Positions 54,243 to 64,000 of a DNA stretch of 64,000 bases are shown here, one piece after another. The notes under the pieces were generated by a model. It saw nothing but the letters and a program-made list of their open reading frames with translations, did not search any database and was not told where the DNA came from. The translations under genes and the position numbers were made by a program. How positions within the stretch are numbered: position 1 is the first letter of the stretch; each line of letters starts with the position of its first letter. The stretch comes from Agaribacterium sp. ZY112. GTDB taxonomy: Bacteria > Pseudomonadota > Gammaproteobacteria > Pseudomonadales > Cellvibrionaceae. Where the stretch lies: positions 558,001-622,000 of the forward strand of contig NZ_CP166840.1 in NCBI RefSeq assembly GCF_041346925.1, written 5' to 3'.

Positions 54243-56453
54243 TTAATCTTCGAGAGCAAAGTCAAGCTCTTGCAAGTCTTGAGAATTAGGCCCTACCAGT
54301 AGGGTAAATTTACCGGCATCAATACGCGGCTTTAAATCGCGACCTATATAAGCTAGCTTAGCTTCGCTTACCTCAAACTCTACCCACTGGCTTTCTCCAG
54401 ACTTAAGAGTTAACAGAGAAAAATCAATCAGCTCTTTAAAAGGTCGAGTTACTTCAGCTACTTTATCACGTAAATACAGCTGTACGGTTTCTCTCGCTTC
54501 TGCTCCACCTGTATTCTTTACTTTTACTTTCAACGTTAAACTAGAATCACGTTTCATAGTGCTAGCACTCAAACTCGGCTTGCCATAAGTAAATTCACTA
54601 TAACTTAGACCAAAACCAAAGGCGTAAAGTGGTGTCGTTGGCACATCTCTATAAGTAGTGGAATAACGATTGTCATCGGCGCCGGCATTAAAGCTGTGGC
54701 TGGTTGCTTTGTAGTTATAAAAAATCGGCACTTGGCCCTGATGATAAGGAAAGGTAATCGGCAAACGGCCAACAGGGTTAAAGTCGCCCGCAAGTATTTC
54801 GGCCACGGCTTCCCCGCCTGTTGAGCCTGGCATCCAAGCCTGTAATAGCGCGTCTGTATTTTTTGCAACGTGCGTTAATACATAAGGGCGCCCAGTCACC
54901 ACAACGGTGACCATCGGTTTACCTAGTTCTTTCAGGGCTGCCAATAATTCTTCTTGTAAGCCTGGCAAAGTCAATGAAGCCGTACCGCCGCCCTCACCGC
55001 TCATCCATTCCTGCTCGCCAACAACGGCAACAATCATATCGGCCGCTTCTGCAACAGCCAACGCAGGCTCAATGAGTTCTACTCCGGCATCGTTAAAACC
55101 ATCAAAACGCACACCCTCAGCATAACTTAGCTCAGCCTGACCTTTAAAGCGCTTGGCTAAACCTTGATAAATACTAACCACTTCATCCGGCTGACCTTTA
55201 GCAGCCCACCAACCCAATAAATCTTTTTGTGCTTTTGCCATAGGACCGATGACGGCAATTTTTTTAACTGAGCTATCTATTGGTAAAACCTTGTTGTCGT
55301 TTTGTAACAGAACCATCGATTTTAAAGTTATGTCTTTAGTCTCTTGCCAGTTACGCTCCGACAACAACTCACTTTGCTCACGCTCAGCATTAAAAGCCGC
55401 ATAAGGTTTATCAAGTAAGCCGGCTTGCTGTTTTAAGCGCAGAACACGGCGCACAGCATCGTCTAAGGATTTCTCGCTGACCAAACCTGCCTTTACCAAT
55501 TCAGGCAAGCGCTGCACATAGTGCTGAGAAGTCATGTCCATATCAAAACTTGCGGCCATGGCCTGCTGTACGGCATCGTCTTTATCAGCTGCAACACCAA
55601 TTTTTATTAGGTTGGGAATCGTTTCCCAGTCTGTCATTAATAAACCATCAAAAGCTAATTCACCTCGAAGTACATTCTGCATTAACCACGTATTGGCTGT
55701 TGCTGGCACACCATCGTAAGCGGTATAGGCCCCCATAACACTGCTAACACCAGCATCAATAGCCGCCTTAAAAGGAGGAAGGTGAATCTCACGCAGCTCG
55801 CGCTCACTTAAATCACGAATGTTGTAGTCACGACCAGCCAGTGAGGCGCCATAACCTGCAAAGTGCTTTACCGTAGCTAGAATATTTTCATGCTGCTCAC
55901 CACTTTCTTGAAGACCTCGTACACGCGCTTCGGCAATCAAAGAAGCAAGATAAGGATCTTCACCAGCGCCTTCAAGAATACGCCCCCAACGAGGATCACG
56001 GCTGACATCAACCATAGGTGCGTACGTCAGTTGAATGCCTGCCGCACGCGCCTCTCTGGCGGCAACAGCTGCGCTATTGCGTATAGCTTGTAAATCCCAA
56101 CTGGCGGCTTCAGCTAAGGGCACCGGTGCAATCGTGCGATAACCGTGAATCACATCTTCTTGAAATAGAATGGGTAAGCCACTGTGGCTTTCTTCTACCG
56201 CGACTTTTTGTAGGGCAAGATTATTCGCCACGCCATTAGCTTTAATGACAGAGCCAACTTTACCCTCACGAATAAGCTGCAGCTGCTCTTCTGTGGGCTC
56301 ACCTTCTATAGGGATTAGACTTAACTGGCCTGCTTTTTCCTCCAAGCTTAAGGACATCAGTATATTTTCAATTTGCTCTTGTGGAGTTTCAGAAAAAGCG
56401 GATGCCGAAACCCCCAGTAACAAACAGCAAGCCAAACGTAAACACTTACACAC
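54243..56453 (-). CDS. secreted GH3 glycosidase (BglX-like)
   Basis: 736 residues from a GTG at 56453, preferred because GGAG lies six bases upstream and the signal peptide begins there; an ATG 16 codons upstream is also in frame. GH3 motifs: LPILFQEDVIHG, TVKHFAGYGAS and LLMTDWETIPNLIKIG, whose Asp is the nucleophile; the middle alpha/beta domain and C-terminal fibronectin-III-like domain (RETVQLYLRD) follow. Family members are beta-glucosidases, but galactosidases and others occur; this locus suggests a galactan-related substrate. Periplasmic. Converges on LysR. Confidence 0.9.
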   Translation of the reverse strand: MCKCLRLACCLLLGVSASAFSETPQEQIENILMSLSLEEKAGQLSLIPIEGEPTEEQLQLIREGKVGSVIKANGVANNLALQKVAVEESHSGLPILFQEDVIHGYRTIAPVPLAEAASWDLQAIRNSAAVAAREARAAGIQLTYAPMVDVSRDPRWGRILEGAGEDPYLASLIAEARVRGLQESGEQHENILATVKHFAGYGASLAGRDYNIRDLSERELREIHLPPFKAAIDAGVSSVMGAYTAYDGVPATANTWLMQNVLRGELAFDGLLMTDWETIPNLIKIGVAADKDDAVQQAMAASFDMDMTSQHYVQRLPELVKAGLVSEKSLDDAVRRVLRLKQQAGLLDKPYAAFNAEREQSELLSERNWQETKDITLKSMVLLQNDNKVLPIDSSVKKIAVIGPMAKAQKDLLGWWAAKGQPDEVVSIYQGLAKRFKGQAELSYAEGVRFDGFNDAGVELIEPALAVAEAADMIVAVVGEQEWMSGEGGGTASLTLPGLQEELLAALKELGKPMVTVVVTGRPYVLTHVAKNTDALLQAWMPGSTGGEAVAEILAGDFNPVGRLPITFPYHQGQVPIFYNYKATSHSFNAGADDNRYSTTYRDVPTTPLYAFGFGLSYSEFTYGKPSLSASTMKRDSSLTLKVKVKNTGGAEARETVQLYLRDKVAEVTRPFKELIDFSLLTLKSGESQWVEFEVSEAKLAYIGRDLKPRIDAGKFTLLVGPNSQDLQELDFALED

Positions 56454-56595
56454 AACAGACTCCGTAGTTATTATTTTATTGAAACGATAAAGATAGAACA
56501 CTACACAAAGACATTTAGAATGACTACAAGATCACTCATAATTTATAACAGCTTTTGACACTCAATAAAAAATCAATTGGAAAACTAACAGGCAT

Positions 56596-56629
56596 AAAAA
56601 AGGCGGACTCAGCAAAGCTGGCCCGCCCC
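56596..56629 (-). terminator. terminator after rapA
   Basis: GGCGG/CCGCC outer arms and AGC/GCT inner arms on the minus strand, then TTTTTT. Confidence 0.85.
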
Positions 56630-56646
56630 ATATAAAACGCCAAACA

Positions 56647-59280
56647 TTAAGGCTTATTAGTAACGATCATTCTAATAGCGCTTAATTGAAGGTGACTTTT
56701 TTCTTGTAAAGCGTGTTGCATGGCTTCGCTTTTTAACTCCAACTTAATAATATCGGCATCATTGACCGTTTCATTTTTTTCGGACAGTGAGCGGACACGC
56801 TGAAGCTCAGTATCGAAGTGCTCACGTAAATTCTTTAAAGCATCATCCACTAATACCTGCTTGGGCACTTCAGCGTATTTTTCAGCTTGCTGATAAAAAC
56901 CAGTGAGCCGCTCTTTTTGGCTTTTGATGATTTTTCGAGCCAGCTTTTTATCCACTTTATGCAAAGTAGTCTGCAGCTGCTCTTCGCTTAACATTGGCGC
57001 TAAATCTTTCTCGGCCAATTCACTGCTGACACTACGCACACTGTAGCGGGTGAAAAAAGGTAATAGTTCACGAGCAAATTCACTTTGAATAACCACATCA
57101 AAGCTACACTCCATAAGTACTTTACCTGGAGGCAATTGACGACTTGGCAACATAGCGACACAGGCAGAACCTAAATCACCCTGTTTTAACAATTCCCACA
57201 GGCCTAATACAAAAGCGTGATCCCAACTCATAAAGACGATGTCTTCACGCGCATTTGCCAAGGCGCGATCAAAGCAAAGCTCGACACCTTCTGGTGGAAT
57301 ACCTGGCAATACAGGAATCATCATATTATCGGCAGGAATTAATGAATAGCGCCCAGCACCGAGATCTTCAAAATGGAAATGCAGTAAATCAGATGCCTCT
57401 TCGATAATCGCCAGCGGAGTTTCCTGCTCAAAGGCACTGATGCTCTGCGCCAGGGTATCGGCTTGCGGCTGACGACAACTGTTAAGCTCTAACAGAGCAT
57501 CGCGACCAGAGTGAATGTCTGACAATAGCGCGTCAACTTTTTCTTGGGCTTTTTCTATTAGCTCATCTGTCAGTGCTTCGTCTTCACCCGGCCAAAATTC
57601 ATCGTGAACAGCACCTGCAGCTGCATTTTGTTGCTCAACACAATCGAGCACATCGTGATACCACTGCCAGAGTTTGCGGTTGTCACAATACTCCGAGTTT
57701 TCTGCAATAGGCACGTGAATATTGACGTCACTCTTTTGCCCAATACGATCGAGACGACCAATGCGCTGCTCTAATAAGTCCGGGTGATCTGGTAAATCTA
57801 AACACACAAGGTCATGGCTAAATTGGAAATTACGACCTTCGCTGCCTATCTCTGAACACAATAATACTCGTGTGCCATCTTCCATATCGGCAAAATAAGC
57901 TGCCGCTCTATCGCGCTCAACTAAAGACATTTTTTCATGGAACACGGCCGAATCGATGCCGTGTTTTTGCCACAAGAAGCTTTCACATTCAGCAACTTGC
58001 TCCCTGTCATTCATAATCACCAATACTTTATCTTTGGCTTTTTCTTTTAAGAACGTTGCCAACCAATTAAAGCGGTCTTGCCACTCCGGGCCGTCAACCT
58101 CATGAGCATGAGCAATACGTTCAGGGAAACCGGCCACAGCCGTTCGAGCATTGCGGAATAAGGTACGCCCTACTCCGTGACAATCGAGCAGCTCGGAAAT
58201 AAGAGCCTGATCATCGAGTTTACTGTCTAGTGAATATAACTGACAAAGCTCAGCACGACTATCTGGCATAGCACGCAGCAAAGTATTTAGTTTTTCGTAA
58301 CCTTGCTCTTCTTCTTTAAGCGCTTCAGCTGAACTGTACTTATCTGGATCTAATAGTTTTAAGCGCGCAAAGTGGCTATCAAAACCCAACTGTTCTGGAG
58401 TAGCAGTCATTAACACCAGATTTTGAAAAACTTCTGCCATTTGTTCTAAGGCGATAAATTCTTTGTCGTCTTGCTGAATATGATGGGCTTCATCAATAAT
58501 CAACAAATCAAAACCAGCTTCCAATATTTCTTCGCGCTCTAAAGAAAGCGCCCAGTGCGGTAGCAGATGAATTTGCGCACCGTTAAAGTCGTGATCTTCT
58601 TCGTTATAAAGCACTGGGCTAATTCCAAAGCGACGAATCAATTCAACTAGCCACTGCACCTGTAGCGCAGGAGGAACGGCGATTAAAACTCGGGCAACAC
58701 GCTCTTGTTTAAGCAAACGAGAAAGAATCAAACCCGCTTCAATGGTTTTACCCAAACCCACTTCATCAGCAAGTAATACTCTTACTTTTTCAAATTCACA
58801 GGCCGTTTTTGCAACATAAAGCTGGTGAGGAATAAGATCAGCGCGAGCGCCCAATAAACCATTTAAACGCGAGGCATTTAAGCGCGCCATGGCTAAGTCA
58901 AAACTGCGGCGGAAGTTGAACCAGCGACGCCTATCTATTTGTCCCATTAACAACCGCATAAACGGTTGGTTAAGTTTTACTTCGGGGCTTAGCTGAGTTT
59001 CTACAACAAGTTCATTCTCACTGGTCTCATAAATCAACAAACCGTTTTGTTCGTGTACGGCTTTAACGATATGGGTATTACCCGCCATATCACTTATTTG
59101 TTCGTCTTCGTGAAAGTGAATCCGAGTAAGTGGCGCTTGCTCGATGGCATAGTGGCGTTCACAATCGCCAACAGGGAAAAACAGGTTTACGCTACGACCT
59201 TCGATCGCTACAACCAATCCCAGACCAAGTTCGGGTTCAGAATCGACCACCCAACGTTGGCCTTGTACAAATTCAGACAT
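56647..59280 (-). CDS. rapA: RNA polymerase-associated ATPase RapA
   Basis: 877 residues (the E. coli protein has about 968). RapA uses ATP to recycle RNA polymerase. N-terminal Tudor-like region with GQRWVVDSEPELGLGLV, then the SWI2/SNF2 core: LADEVGLGKTIEAG (Walker A), LLIIDEAHH (DEAH), LMTATPEQ, SEIGSEGRNFQF and EQRIGRLDRIGQ (motif VI). Cytosolic. Single gene with its own terminator. Confidence 0.95.
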   Translation of the reverse strand: MSEFVQGQRWVVDSEPELGLGLVVAIEGRSVNLFFPVGDCERHYAIEQAPLTRIHFHEDEQISDMAGNTHIVKAVHEQNGLLIYETSENELVVETQLSPEVKLNQPFMRLLMGQIDRRRWFNFRRSFDLAMARLNASRLNGLLGARADLIPHQLYVAKTACEFEKVRVLLADEVGLGKTIEAGLILSRLLKQERVARVLIAVPPALQVQWLVELIRRFGISPVLYNEEDHDFNGAQIHLLPHWALSLEREEILEAGFDLLIIDEAHHIQQDDKEFIALEQMAEVFQNLVLMTATPEQLGFDSHFARLKLLDPDKYSSAEALKEEEQGYEKLNTLLRAMPDSRAELCQLYSLDSKLDDQALISELLDCHGVGRTLFRNARTAVAGFPERIAHAHEVDGPEWQDRFNWLATFLKEKAKDKVLVIMNDREQVAECESFLWQKHGIDSAVFHEKMSLVERDRAAAYFADMEDGTRVLLCSEIGSEGRNFQFSHDLVCLDLPDHPDLLEQRIGRLDRIGQKSDVNIHVPIAENSEYCDNRKLWQWYHDVLDCVEQQNAAAGAVHDEFWPGEDEALTDELIEKAQEKVDALLSDIHSGRDALLELNSCRQPQADTLAQSISAFEQETPLAIIEEASDLLHFHFEDLGAGRYSLIPADNMMIPVLPGIPPEGVELCFDRALANAREDIVFMSWDHAFVLGLWELLKQGDLGSACVAMLPSRQLPPGKVLMECSFDVVIQSEFARELLPFFTRYSVRSVSSELAEKDLAPMLSEEQLQTTLHKVDKKLARKIIKSQKERLTGFYQQAEKYAEVPKQVLVDDALKNLREHFDTELQRVRSLSEKNETVNDADIIKLELKSEAMQHALQEKSHLQLSAIRMIVTNKP

Positions 59281-59591
59281 ACAGTTCCAATTAATTTATT
59301 AATACTCGCGCTCCATCCAAGGAGCGATTTCGCATCTTTAGCATAGACACCGCGCTCAATGCTGTGCCCTTAATCATTTTCCAAAGCCAGTTTAGTGCTT
59401 TGTAGCGTATAGCTATTCAATATTGTGCAAAATTTTGGCATTACACTTTATGAGATCACTGAGCTATTTGCTATTGCGGGACGTCAGCCGCATGGAGGCG
59501 GCTGACGAGCCTATATAGATATATTTACGGCGTCCCCAAAAAGCAAAAAACTAAGCGATCGAACTACGAAGCAGCAAACCCCTAGCACACC
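59281..59591. other. gap between rapA and ygiQ with a repeat element
   Basis: About 310 bp with no gene. It holds the rapA upstream region and, at 59478-59537, an element with GTCAGCCGC/GCGGCTGAC hairpin inside GGGACG/CGTCCC arms. Confidence 0.6.
59478..59537. repeat. REP-like element
   Basis: GGGACG and CGTCCC arms enclose a hairpin and the segment GATATATTTACGGCGTCC, shared with the tandem repeat at 25205-25825. Likely a dispersed genome-wide repeat or terminator-like element. Confidence 0.65.
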
Positions 59592-61748
59592 TTATTTACG
59601 TGAGCGCTTAGAAGTAGAGCGTCGACCTGCAGGGCGCTTCGCTGCAAGTGGGCGCCTCGCGCTACCACGTCGAGAGTTTTTACTTTTATCCGCTGGCACC
59701 AATGACTTTTCACCATCACCAATTAAATCATGGCGACCCATCGCTTTAAATTCTTCACGCAAGAGATCCCAGTTTTTCTCATCGTGAAAACGCAATAATG
59801 CTTTTTGGAAACGGCGTTGTTTTAAATTACGGGGCGTATGCACACTGCCTTTTTTATAACCCACCTTCTGTAAAGGATTTTTTTCGGAGTAGTACATCGC
59901 TGTTGCCAAAGACATAGGCGAAGGATAAAAAGTTTGAACCTGATCTAAACGATATTTATTTTTCTTTAACCAAAAGGCTAAATTAATCATATCCTCGTCT
60001 TCACAACCAGGATGTGCGGCAATGAAATAAGGAATCAAATACTGTTTTTTACCTGCCTGCTTACTGTATTTATCAAACAGGCGCTTAAACTCATGAAAGG
60101 TATCGATACCCGGCTTCATCATTTTATTAAGCGGGCGCTCTTCAGTGTGCTCAGGAGCAATTTTCAAATACCCCCCCACATGGTGGGTCACCAGCTCTTT
60201 AACATATTCTGGATCTTTTACGGCTAAGTCATAACGCAAACCTGAAGCAATCGCGACTTTTTTAATACCTGGGATCGCACGCGCCTTACGGTAGAGCTTG
60301 GTGGTTGGACTGTGATCAGTCACCAGGTTTTTGCAAATAGTTGGGAATACACAACTCAAACGACGACAATTTGCGTGAATTTGTGGATCCTTACAATTCA
60401 ACATATACATGTTGGCTGTCGGGCCACCTAAGTCACTGATCTGTCCGGTAAAGCCTGGAGTCTTATCACGGATGGCTTCTAGCTCGGTCAAAATACTCTC
60501 TTCAGAGCGGCTTTGAATCACCCGGCCTTCATGCTCGGTAATCGAACAAAACGAACAACCACCAAAACAACCGCGCATGATATTGACCGAGGTTTTAATC
60601 ATGTCATAGGCAGGAATCGTCGCGTCGCCATAGGCGGGATGCGGTACACGCTGATACGGTAAAGCAAAGACCGCATCCATCTCATCCGTTTCAAGAGGAA
60701 TCGGTGGGGGGTTGACCCAAACTTCACGAGTACCGTGTTTTTGCACAATAGTTCGAGCGTTCTGGGGGTTGCTCTCTAAGTGCAATACTCGTGAAGCATG
60801 GCTATACAGAGCCTTATCATTACGCACTTTCTCGAATGACGGAATACGAATAACCGTATGGCTCTCATCCAAATCATGCTTGCGTTGCAAAGGCATAGGA
60901 ATAATACGAATGGCCTCTTCTGGCACCTCATCCGCAACTTCACCAGCATTTGCCGAGCTCTTACAATCGCTATCGCCCATGCCATCCATTGCATAAGGGT
61001 TGGGAATAGCATCAATATTTTTAGCCCAATCAATACGACTGGAATCGACCACCGTCCATTCGTTGGGTACTTCTTTTTTTATCACCGCTGTACCGCGAAT
61101 ATCTTCCAGTTCACGTACATTTTCACCCGCAGCTACACGCGCAGCTAGTTCAATAATGGCACGCTCGGCATTGCCGTATAAAAGAATATCAGCACCAGAA
61201 TCGATTAACACTGAACGACGAACTTCATCGCTCCAATAATCGTACTGTGCAATGCGCCGTAAACTCGCCTCAATGCCACCAATAACCTGAGGTACATCTT
61301 TATAGGCTTCGCGACATTTTTGCGCGTAGACAGTGACGGCGCGATCAGGGCGCAAGCCACCTTCATTGTTTGGGGTGTAAGCATCATCGTGACGAACACG
61401 TAAGTCAGCCGTATACCGGTTAATCATCGAATCCATATTACCGGCGCTAATGCCAAAAAACAGATTGGGCTCACCAAGTACCTTGAAGCTTTCGACGTCT
61501 TTCCAGTCGGGCTGGGCGATCATGCCGACCCTAAAGCCTTGCGCTTCGAGTAAACGGCCAATCAGTGCACCACCAAAACTTGGGTGATCGACATAGGCAT
61601 CGCCATTAATGATGATGACATCGCAGCTATCCCAGCCAAGTTCATCCATTTCCGCCCTGCTCATAGGTAAGAAAGGCGCGGGTTCAAAGCACGAAGCCCA
61701 GTATTTTGGATAAGACAATAAGTGCGGAGCTTTATGAATGTCGGCCAT
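59592..61748 (-). CDS. ygiQ: YgiQ-family radical SAM protein
   Basis: 718 residues. An N-terminal B12-binding-like region precedes the radical SAM core, whose cluster motif is CFGGCSFCS (CxxxCxxC). [20 protein letters not shown] and [18 protein letters not shown] match YgiQ. The C-terminus is very basic. Role unproven, though the family is widely conserved. Cytosolic, single gene, divergent from tcdA. Confidence 0.92.
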   Translation of the reverse strand: MADIHKAPHLLSYPKYWASCFEPAPFLPMSRAEMDELGWDSCDVIIINGDAYVDHPSFGGALIGRLLEAQGFRVGMIAQPDWKDVESFKVLGEPNLFFGISAGNMDSMINRYTADLRVRHDDAYTPNNEGGLRPDRAVTVYAQKCREAYKDVPQVIGGIEASLRRIAQYDYWSDEVRRSVLIDSGADILLYGNAERAIIELAARVAAGENVRELEDIRGTAVIKKEVPNEWTVVDSSRIDWAKNIDAIPNPYAMDGMGDSDCKSSANAGEVADEVPEEAIRIIPMPLQRKHDLDESHTVIRIPSFEKVRNDKALYSHASRVLHLESNPQNARTIVQKHGTREVWVNPPPIPLETDEMDAVFALPYQRVPHPAYGDATIPAYDMIKTSVNIMRGCFGGCSFCSITEHEGRVIQSRSEESILTELEAIRDKTPGFTGQISDLGGPTANMYMLNCKDPQIHANCRRLSCVFPTICKNLVTDHSPTTKLYRKARAIPGIKKVAIASGLRYDLAVKDPEYVKELVTHHVGGYLKIAPEHTEERPLNKMMKPGIDTFHEFKRLFDKYSKQAGKKQYLIPYFIAAHPGCEDEDMINLAFWLKKNKYRLDQVQTFYPSPMSLATAMYYSEKNPLQKVGYKKGSVHTPRNLKQRRFQKALLRFHDEKNWDLLREEFKAMGRHDLIGDGEKSLVPADKSKNSRRGSARRPLAAKRPAGRRSTSKRSRK

Positions 61749-61918
61749 GGAGTTTCTATTAGCTGGAAAACGGTCGCCATTCTACCTGAGCCGAGCCGCC
61801 GAACCTAATACACTAAGGCTCTAAATGCGATTAATTTAACTGTCATTACAAACTATAGAGCTCTTGTCGCTAGCTCTTTTTTAGGATACAAAGCGCGCAA
61901 GAAAATAGCAGGTTCAGC

Positions 61919-62716
61919 ATGATCGACGAAGATTACCAAATGCGCTTTGGCGGTATAGGCCGCCTTTACGGCACACAAGCACAACAACAGCTCGCTAAAG
62001 CCCATATGGCGGTTATTGGCCTTGGTGGGGTTGGCTCTTGGGCTGCCGAAGCGCTAGCACGTTCGGGCATCGGTAAACTTACCTTGATTGAACTTGATGA
62101 CATCTGTGTGACCAACAGTAATCGACAACTACATGCGCTAAGCGACACGGTTGGACAAAATAAGCTTGATGTTATGGCTCAACGCCTAAAGCTGATCAAC
62201 CCTGCGATTGAACTCAACTGCGTGCACGATTTCTTAACACAACGCAATGCGGCTGAGCTTATCGACGGTGATGTCGATGTCATTATCGATGCCATTGACT
62301 CAGTCAACGTAAAAGCGAGCTTAGTGGCTTATTGTATTCGCAGTAAACAACGACTGATTTGTGTGGGCAGCTCGGGCGGTAAGAGCGATCCAAACCAAAT
62401 TGATGTTTGTGATCTTGGCCATACAGAATACGACCCGCTATTAGCCAAGCTACGCAATCAACTTTATCGCCATCATAAATTTACACGAACAAGCCGCAGA
62501 AAATTTCGCGTAGATGCAATCTATAGCCGCGAAGCCATTGTTTACGCCAAGCCCGACGGCTCTGTATGCACAGATAAAAAAGCCATGATCGATGGCGTCA
62601 AACTAGACTGCGCTGGGGGCTTAGGCTCTTCGGTAATGGTGACCGGCAGCTTTGGTTTTTCTGCCGCAGCTCGCGCTGTTTGGCGCTACCTTGAACAGTG
62701 TTCAAAAACCAAATAA
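61919..62716 (+). CDS. tcdA: tRNA threonylcarbamoyladenosine dehydratase TcdA
   Basis: 265 residues (E. coli about 268). ThiF/E1-type fold with AVIGLGGVGSWAAEALARSG as nucleotide-binding loop and DVIIDAIDSVNVKASLVAYC. It makes the cyclic form of t6A at position 37 of ANN-decoding tRNAs. Its 3' end overlaps the convergent TatD-family gene by 15 bp. Confidence 0.93.
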   Translation: MIDEDYQMRFGGIGRLYGTQAQQQLAKAHMAVIGLGGVGSWAAEALARSGIGKLTLIELDDICVTNSNRQLHALSDTVGQNKLDVMAQRLKLINPAIELNCVHDFLTQRNAAELIDGDVDVIIDAIDSVNVKASLVAYCIRSKQRLICVGSSGGKSDPNQIDVCDLGHTEYDPLLAKLRNQLYRHHKFTRTSRRKFRVDAIYSREAIVYAKPDGSVCTDKKAMIDGVKLDCAGGLGSSVMVTGSFGFSAAARAVWRYLEQCSKTK

Positions 62717-63490
62717 CTGCTTACAGTTAGCCATATTAGATCGAAGTAGGTGCTCACTCTCTTCGCCGCGCAATTCGGCGATATAAGCAGCAATTGCGGG
62801 CAGCTGCTCGGGCGAATTACGCTCATTATTAGCCAGCCAACTTGGACTCATAGCTGGCGCATCCGTTTCAAGCAGCACAGCCTCTAAAGGCAAAGCGCGC
62901 ACAGCTTCACGTAATTTGTGAGCGCGCTTGTGAGTCACGGCAGCACCGATGCCTAAATGAACGCCAAGCTTAAGCCACTGCAAAGCCAAATCCTTGCTGC
63001 CATAAAAACCATGTATCACAACACCCGCGCTTAACTTTGCTTCTTTAATAAGCTGCATTAATGGCCCATGCGCTTTCACACAATGCAAAATTAATGGCAG
63101 CTGCAAAGCGCGAGCAAGATCAATATGCACTTGCAGTACTTGTCTCTGGCGCTGCATGTCTGGGCCCTTTAAGGCATCCAAACCACACTCGCCAATGGCA
63201 ACACAGCGTTGAGCCCTTGCCGCTTGTTCTAACTGCTCATACAAAAACGCCATCTCGCTTGGTGCAGAATCCAAATACCAAGGATGCCAACCCACGGCAT
63301 AAGACCACTCTTTATATTGCTCGCATAAGTTATCAAGTTTGGGCCACTGCCTCGCTTCCACCCCCGGCAAAAGTAGATGCGCCATACCTTGTTGCTGACA
63401 ACGAACCCAAAGTGCATCTCGATCTTGCTCAAATGCGTCAAAATCAAAATGGCAGTGGCTATCAATCAAAGTTGGCGCGTAAGTGCCCAC
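62702..63490 (-). CDS. TatD-family metal-dependent hydrolase
   Basis: 262 residues, probably a GTG start at 63490. Metal ligands are visible: LIDSHCHFD (HxH), AIGECGLD (Glu), PLILHCVKA (His), VIHGFYG (His) and LLETDAPAM (Asp). Family members are nucleases or deaminase-like hydrolases; this one looks like the YjjV group, but the exact role is not settled. Overlaps tcdA by 15 bp. Confidence 0.9.
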   Translation of the reverse strand: MGTYAPTLIDSHCHFDFDAFEQDRDALWVRCQQQGMAHLLLPGVEARQWPKLDNLCEQYKEWSYAVGWHPWYLDSAPSEMAFLYEQLEQAARAQRCVAIGECGLDALKGPDMQRQRQVLQVHIDLARALQLPLILHCVKAHGPLMQLIKEAKLSAGVVIHGFYGSKDLALQWLKLGVHLGIGAAVTHKRAHKLREAVRALPLEAVLLETDAPAMSPSWLANNERNSPEQLPAIAAYIAELRGEESEHLLRSNMANCKQLFGF

Positions 63491-63598
63491 CTAACGTTCT
63501 CCGTACATTGTTCTAGACTGAGTTTATGCGAAGTCGACTTTATTTGCTTCGCCTCCGTGCTTTAGACGGACTTAAGCACATACATTGATAGCGAGCTT

Positions 63599-64000
63599 AT
63601 GAGCGCACTCATTAACGAACAACTGTATAACATACTTATTGTCGAAGACGACCCCGTCAATATCGACATTATCGTTGATGCCTTAACAGGTCGTTATCGC
63701 CTGTTTGTTGCCAAAAGCCGGGCAAAAGCGCTGGAAATACTCAGCCATAAAGAAATGCACTTTGTACTCTTAGATGTAGGCCTACCCGATGGCAACGGTT
63801 TTGAAATTTGCCATACCGTGATTGAGAACGAGCAAAATTACGGCTTGCCAGCCATTATTTTTATGACGGGCATGGATAATCCTGCTGACGAAGCTCGAGG
63901 TATAGAACTTGGGGCTCGCGATTACATCACCAAGCCGATTAATAATGTTGTGCTTAGAGCTCGAATTAAATTACAAGCTCAAATGCTGCGCCAAACTGAA
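63599..64000 (+). CDS. response regulator (3' end outside window)
   Basis: At least 134 residues. Receiver domain: ILIVEDDP (Asp17, Asp18), phosphorylatable Asp59 in LLDVGLPDG, Thr in FMTGM and Lys in YITKP. The end LKLQAQMLRQTE-like helix suggests an output domain (often GGDEF) beyond the window. ATG at 63599; divergent from the TatD-family gene. Confidence 0.9.
   Translation, partial: MSALINEQLYNILIVEDDPVNIDIIVDALTGRYRLFVAKSRAKALEILSHKEMHFVLLDVGLPDGNGFEICHTVIENEQNYGLPAIIFMTGMDNPADEARGIELGARDYITKPINNVVLRARIKLQAQMLRQTE

Overview
The window looks like a chromosomal segment of a marine, agar-degrading gammaproteobacterium. RapA, TcdA, a YgiQ-type radical SAM protein and a TatD hydrolase are typical gammaproteobacterial genes. 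The long multi-module GH86 enzymes with Ser/Pro-rich linkers and a GlyGly-CTERM-like tail are typical of polysaccharide degraders such as Saccharophagus, Teredinibacter and Simiduia. Placing it near Cellvibrionales is an inference; no rRNA gene is present to test it.

Region 1 (1-11875) is an integron cassette array read on the minus strand. Twenty attC sites of 94-143 bp separate 21 cassettes: 18 complete cassettes with one small gene each, two without a plausible ORF, and one cut by the window edge. In nearly every cassette the 7-bp core site at its start is the exact reverse complement of the outer repeat of its own attC, so the cassettes are intact units. The cargo is mostly unrecognised: small membrane proteins, a loose family of four secreted small proteins, a VOC protein, a zinc-ribbon/YbjQ protein, a TIMP-like secreted protein and a possible Abi-alpha (DUF4393) protein. 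An IS3-family element (3623-4879) sits in one cassette. The array ends at 11869-11922 in a core site followed by two direct repeats, like an attI site, but there is no integrase gene.

Region 2 (about 12.1-56.5 kb) is an agar/porphyran-type polysaccharide utilisation locus. Extracellular hydrolysis is covered by two GH86 paralogues at the two ends of the locus, two GH16 enzymes, and a GH50 exo-agarase lipoprotein. Two tandem GH117 enzymes would release 3,6-anhydro-L-galactose. Two S1 sulfatases, a large FAD-dependent oxidoreductase, a lactonase-like lipoprotein and a GH3 glycosidase complete the set. Uptake would use a TonB-dependent receptor paired with a surface lipoprotein (no SusD), then a sodium:solute symporter. 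GH16, symporter, GH117, GH117 and oxidoreductase form one tightly packed operon.

Regulation is layered: an ECF sigma factor with a membrane FecR anti-sigma carrying an outer LamG domain, placed directly upstream of the GH50 gene; a PAS-AraC regulator; a membrane-anchored AraC regulator; and a LysR regulator beside a TlpA-like thioredoxin. A shared inverted motif, TGTC-N14/15-TGACAC, lies upstream of the receptor, lactonase, one GH16 and one GH86 gene.

Region 3 (56.6-64 kb) is ordinary housekeeping sequence: rapA, ygiQ, tcdA, a TatD-family hydrolase, and the start of a response-regulator gene that runs off the window. No tRNA, rRNA or CRISPR array was seen.
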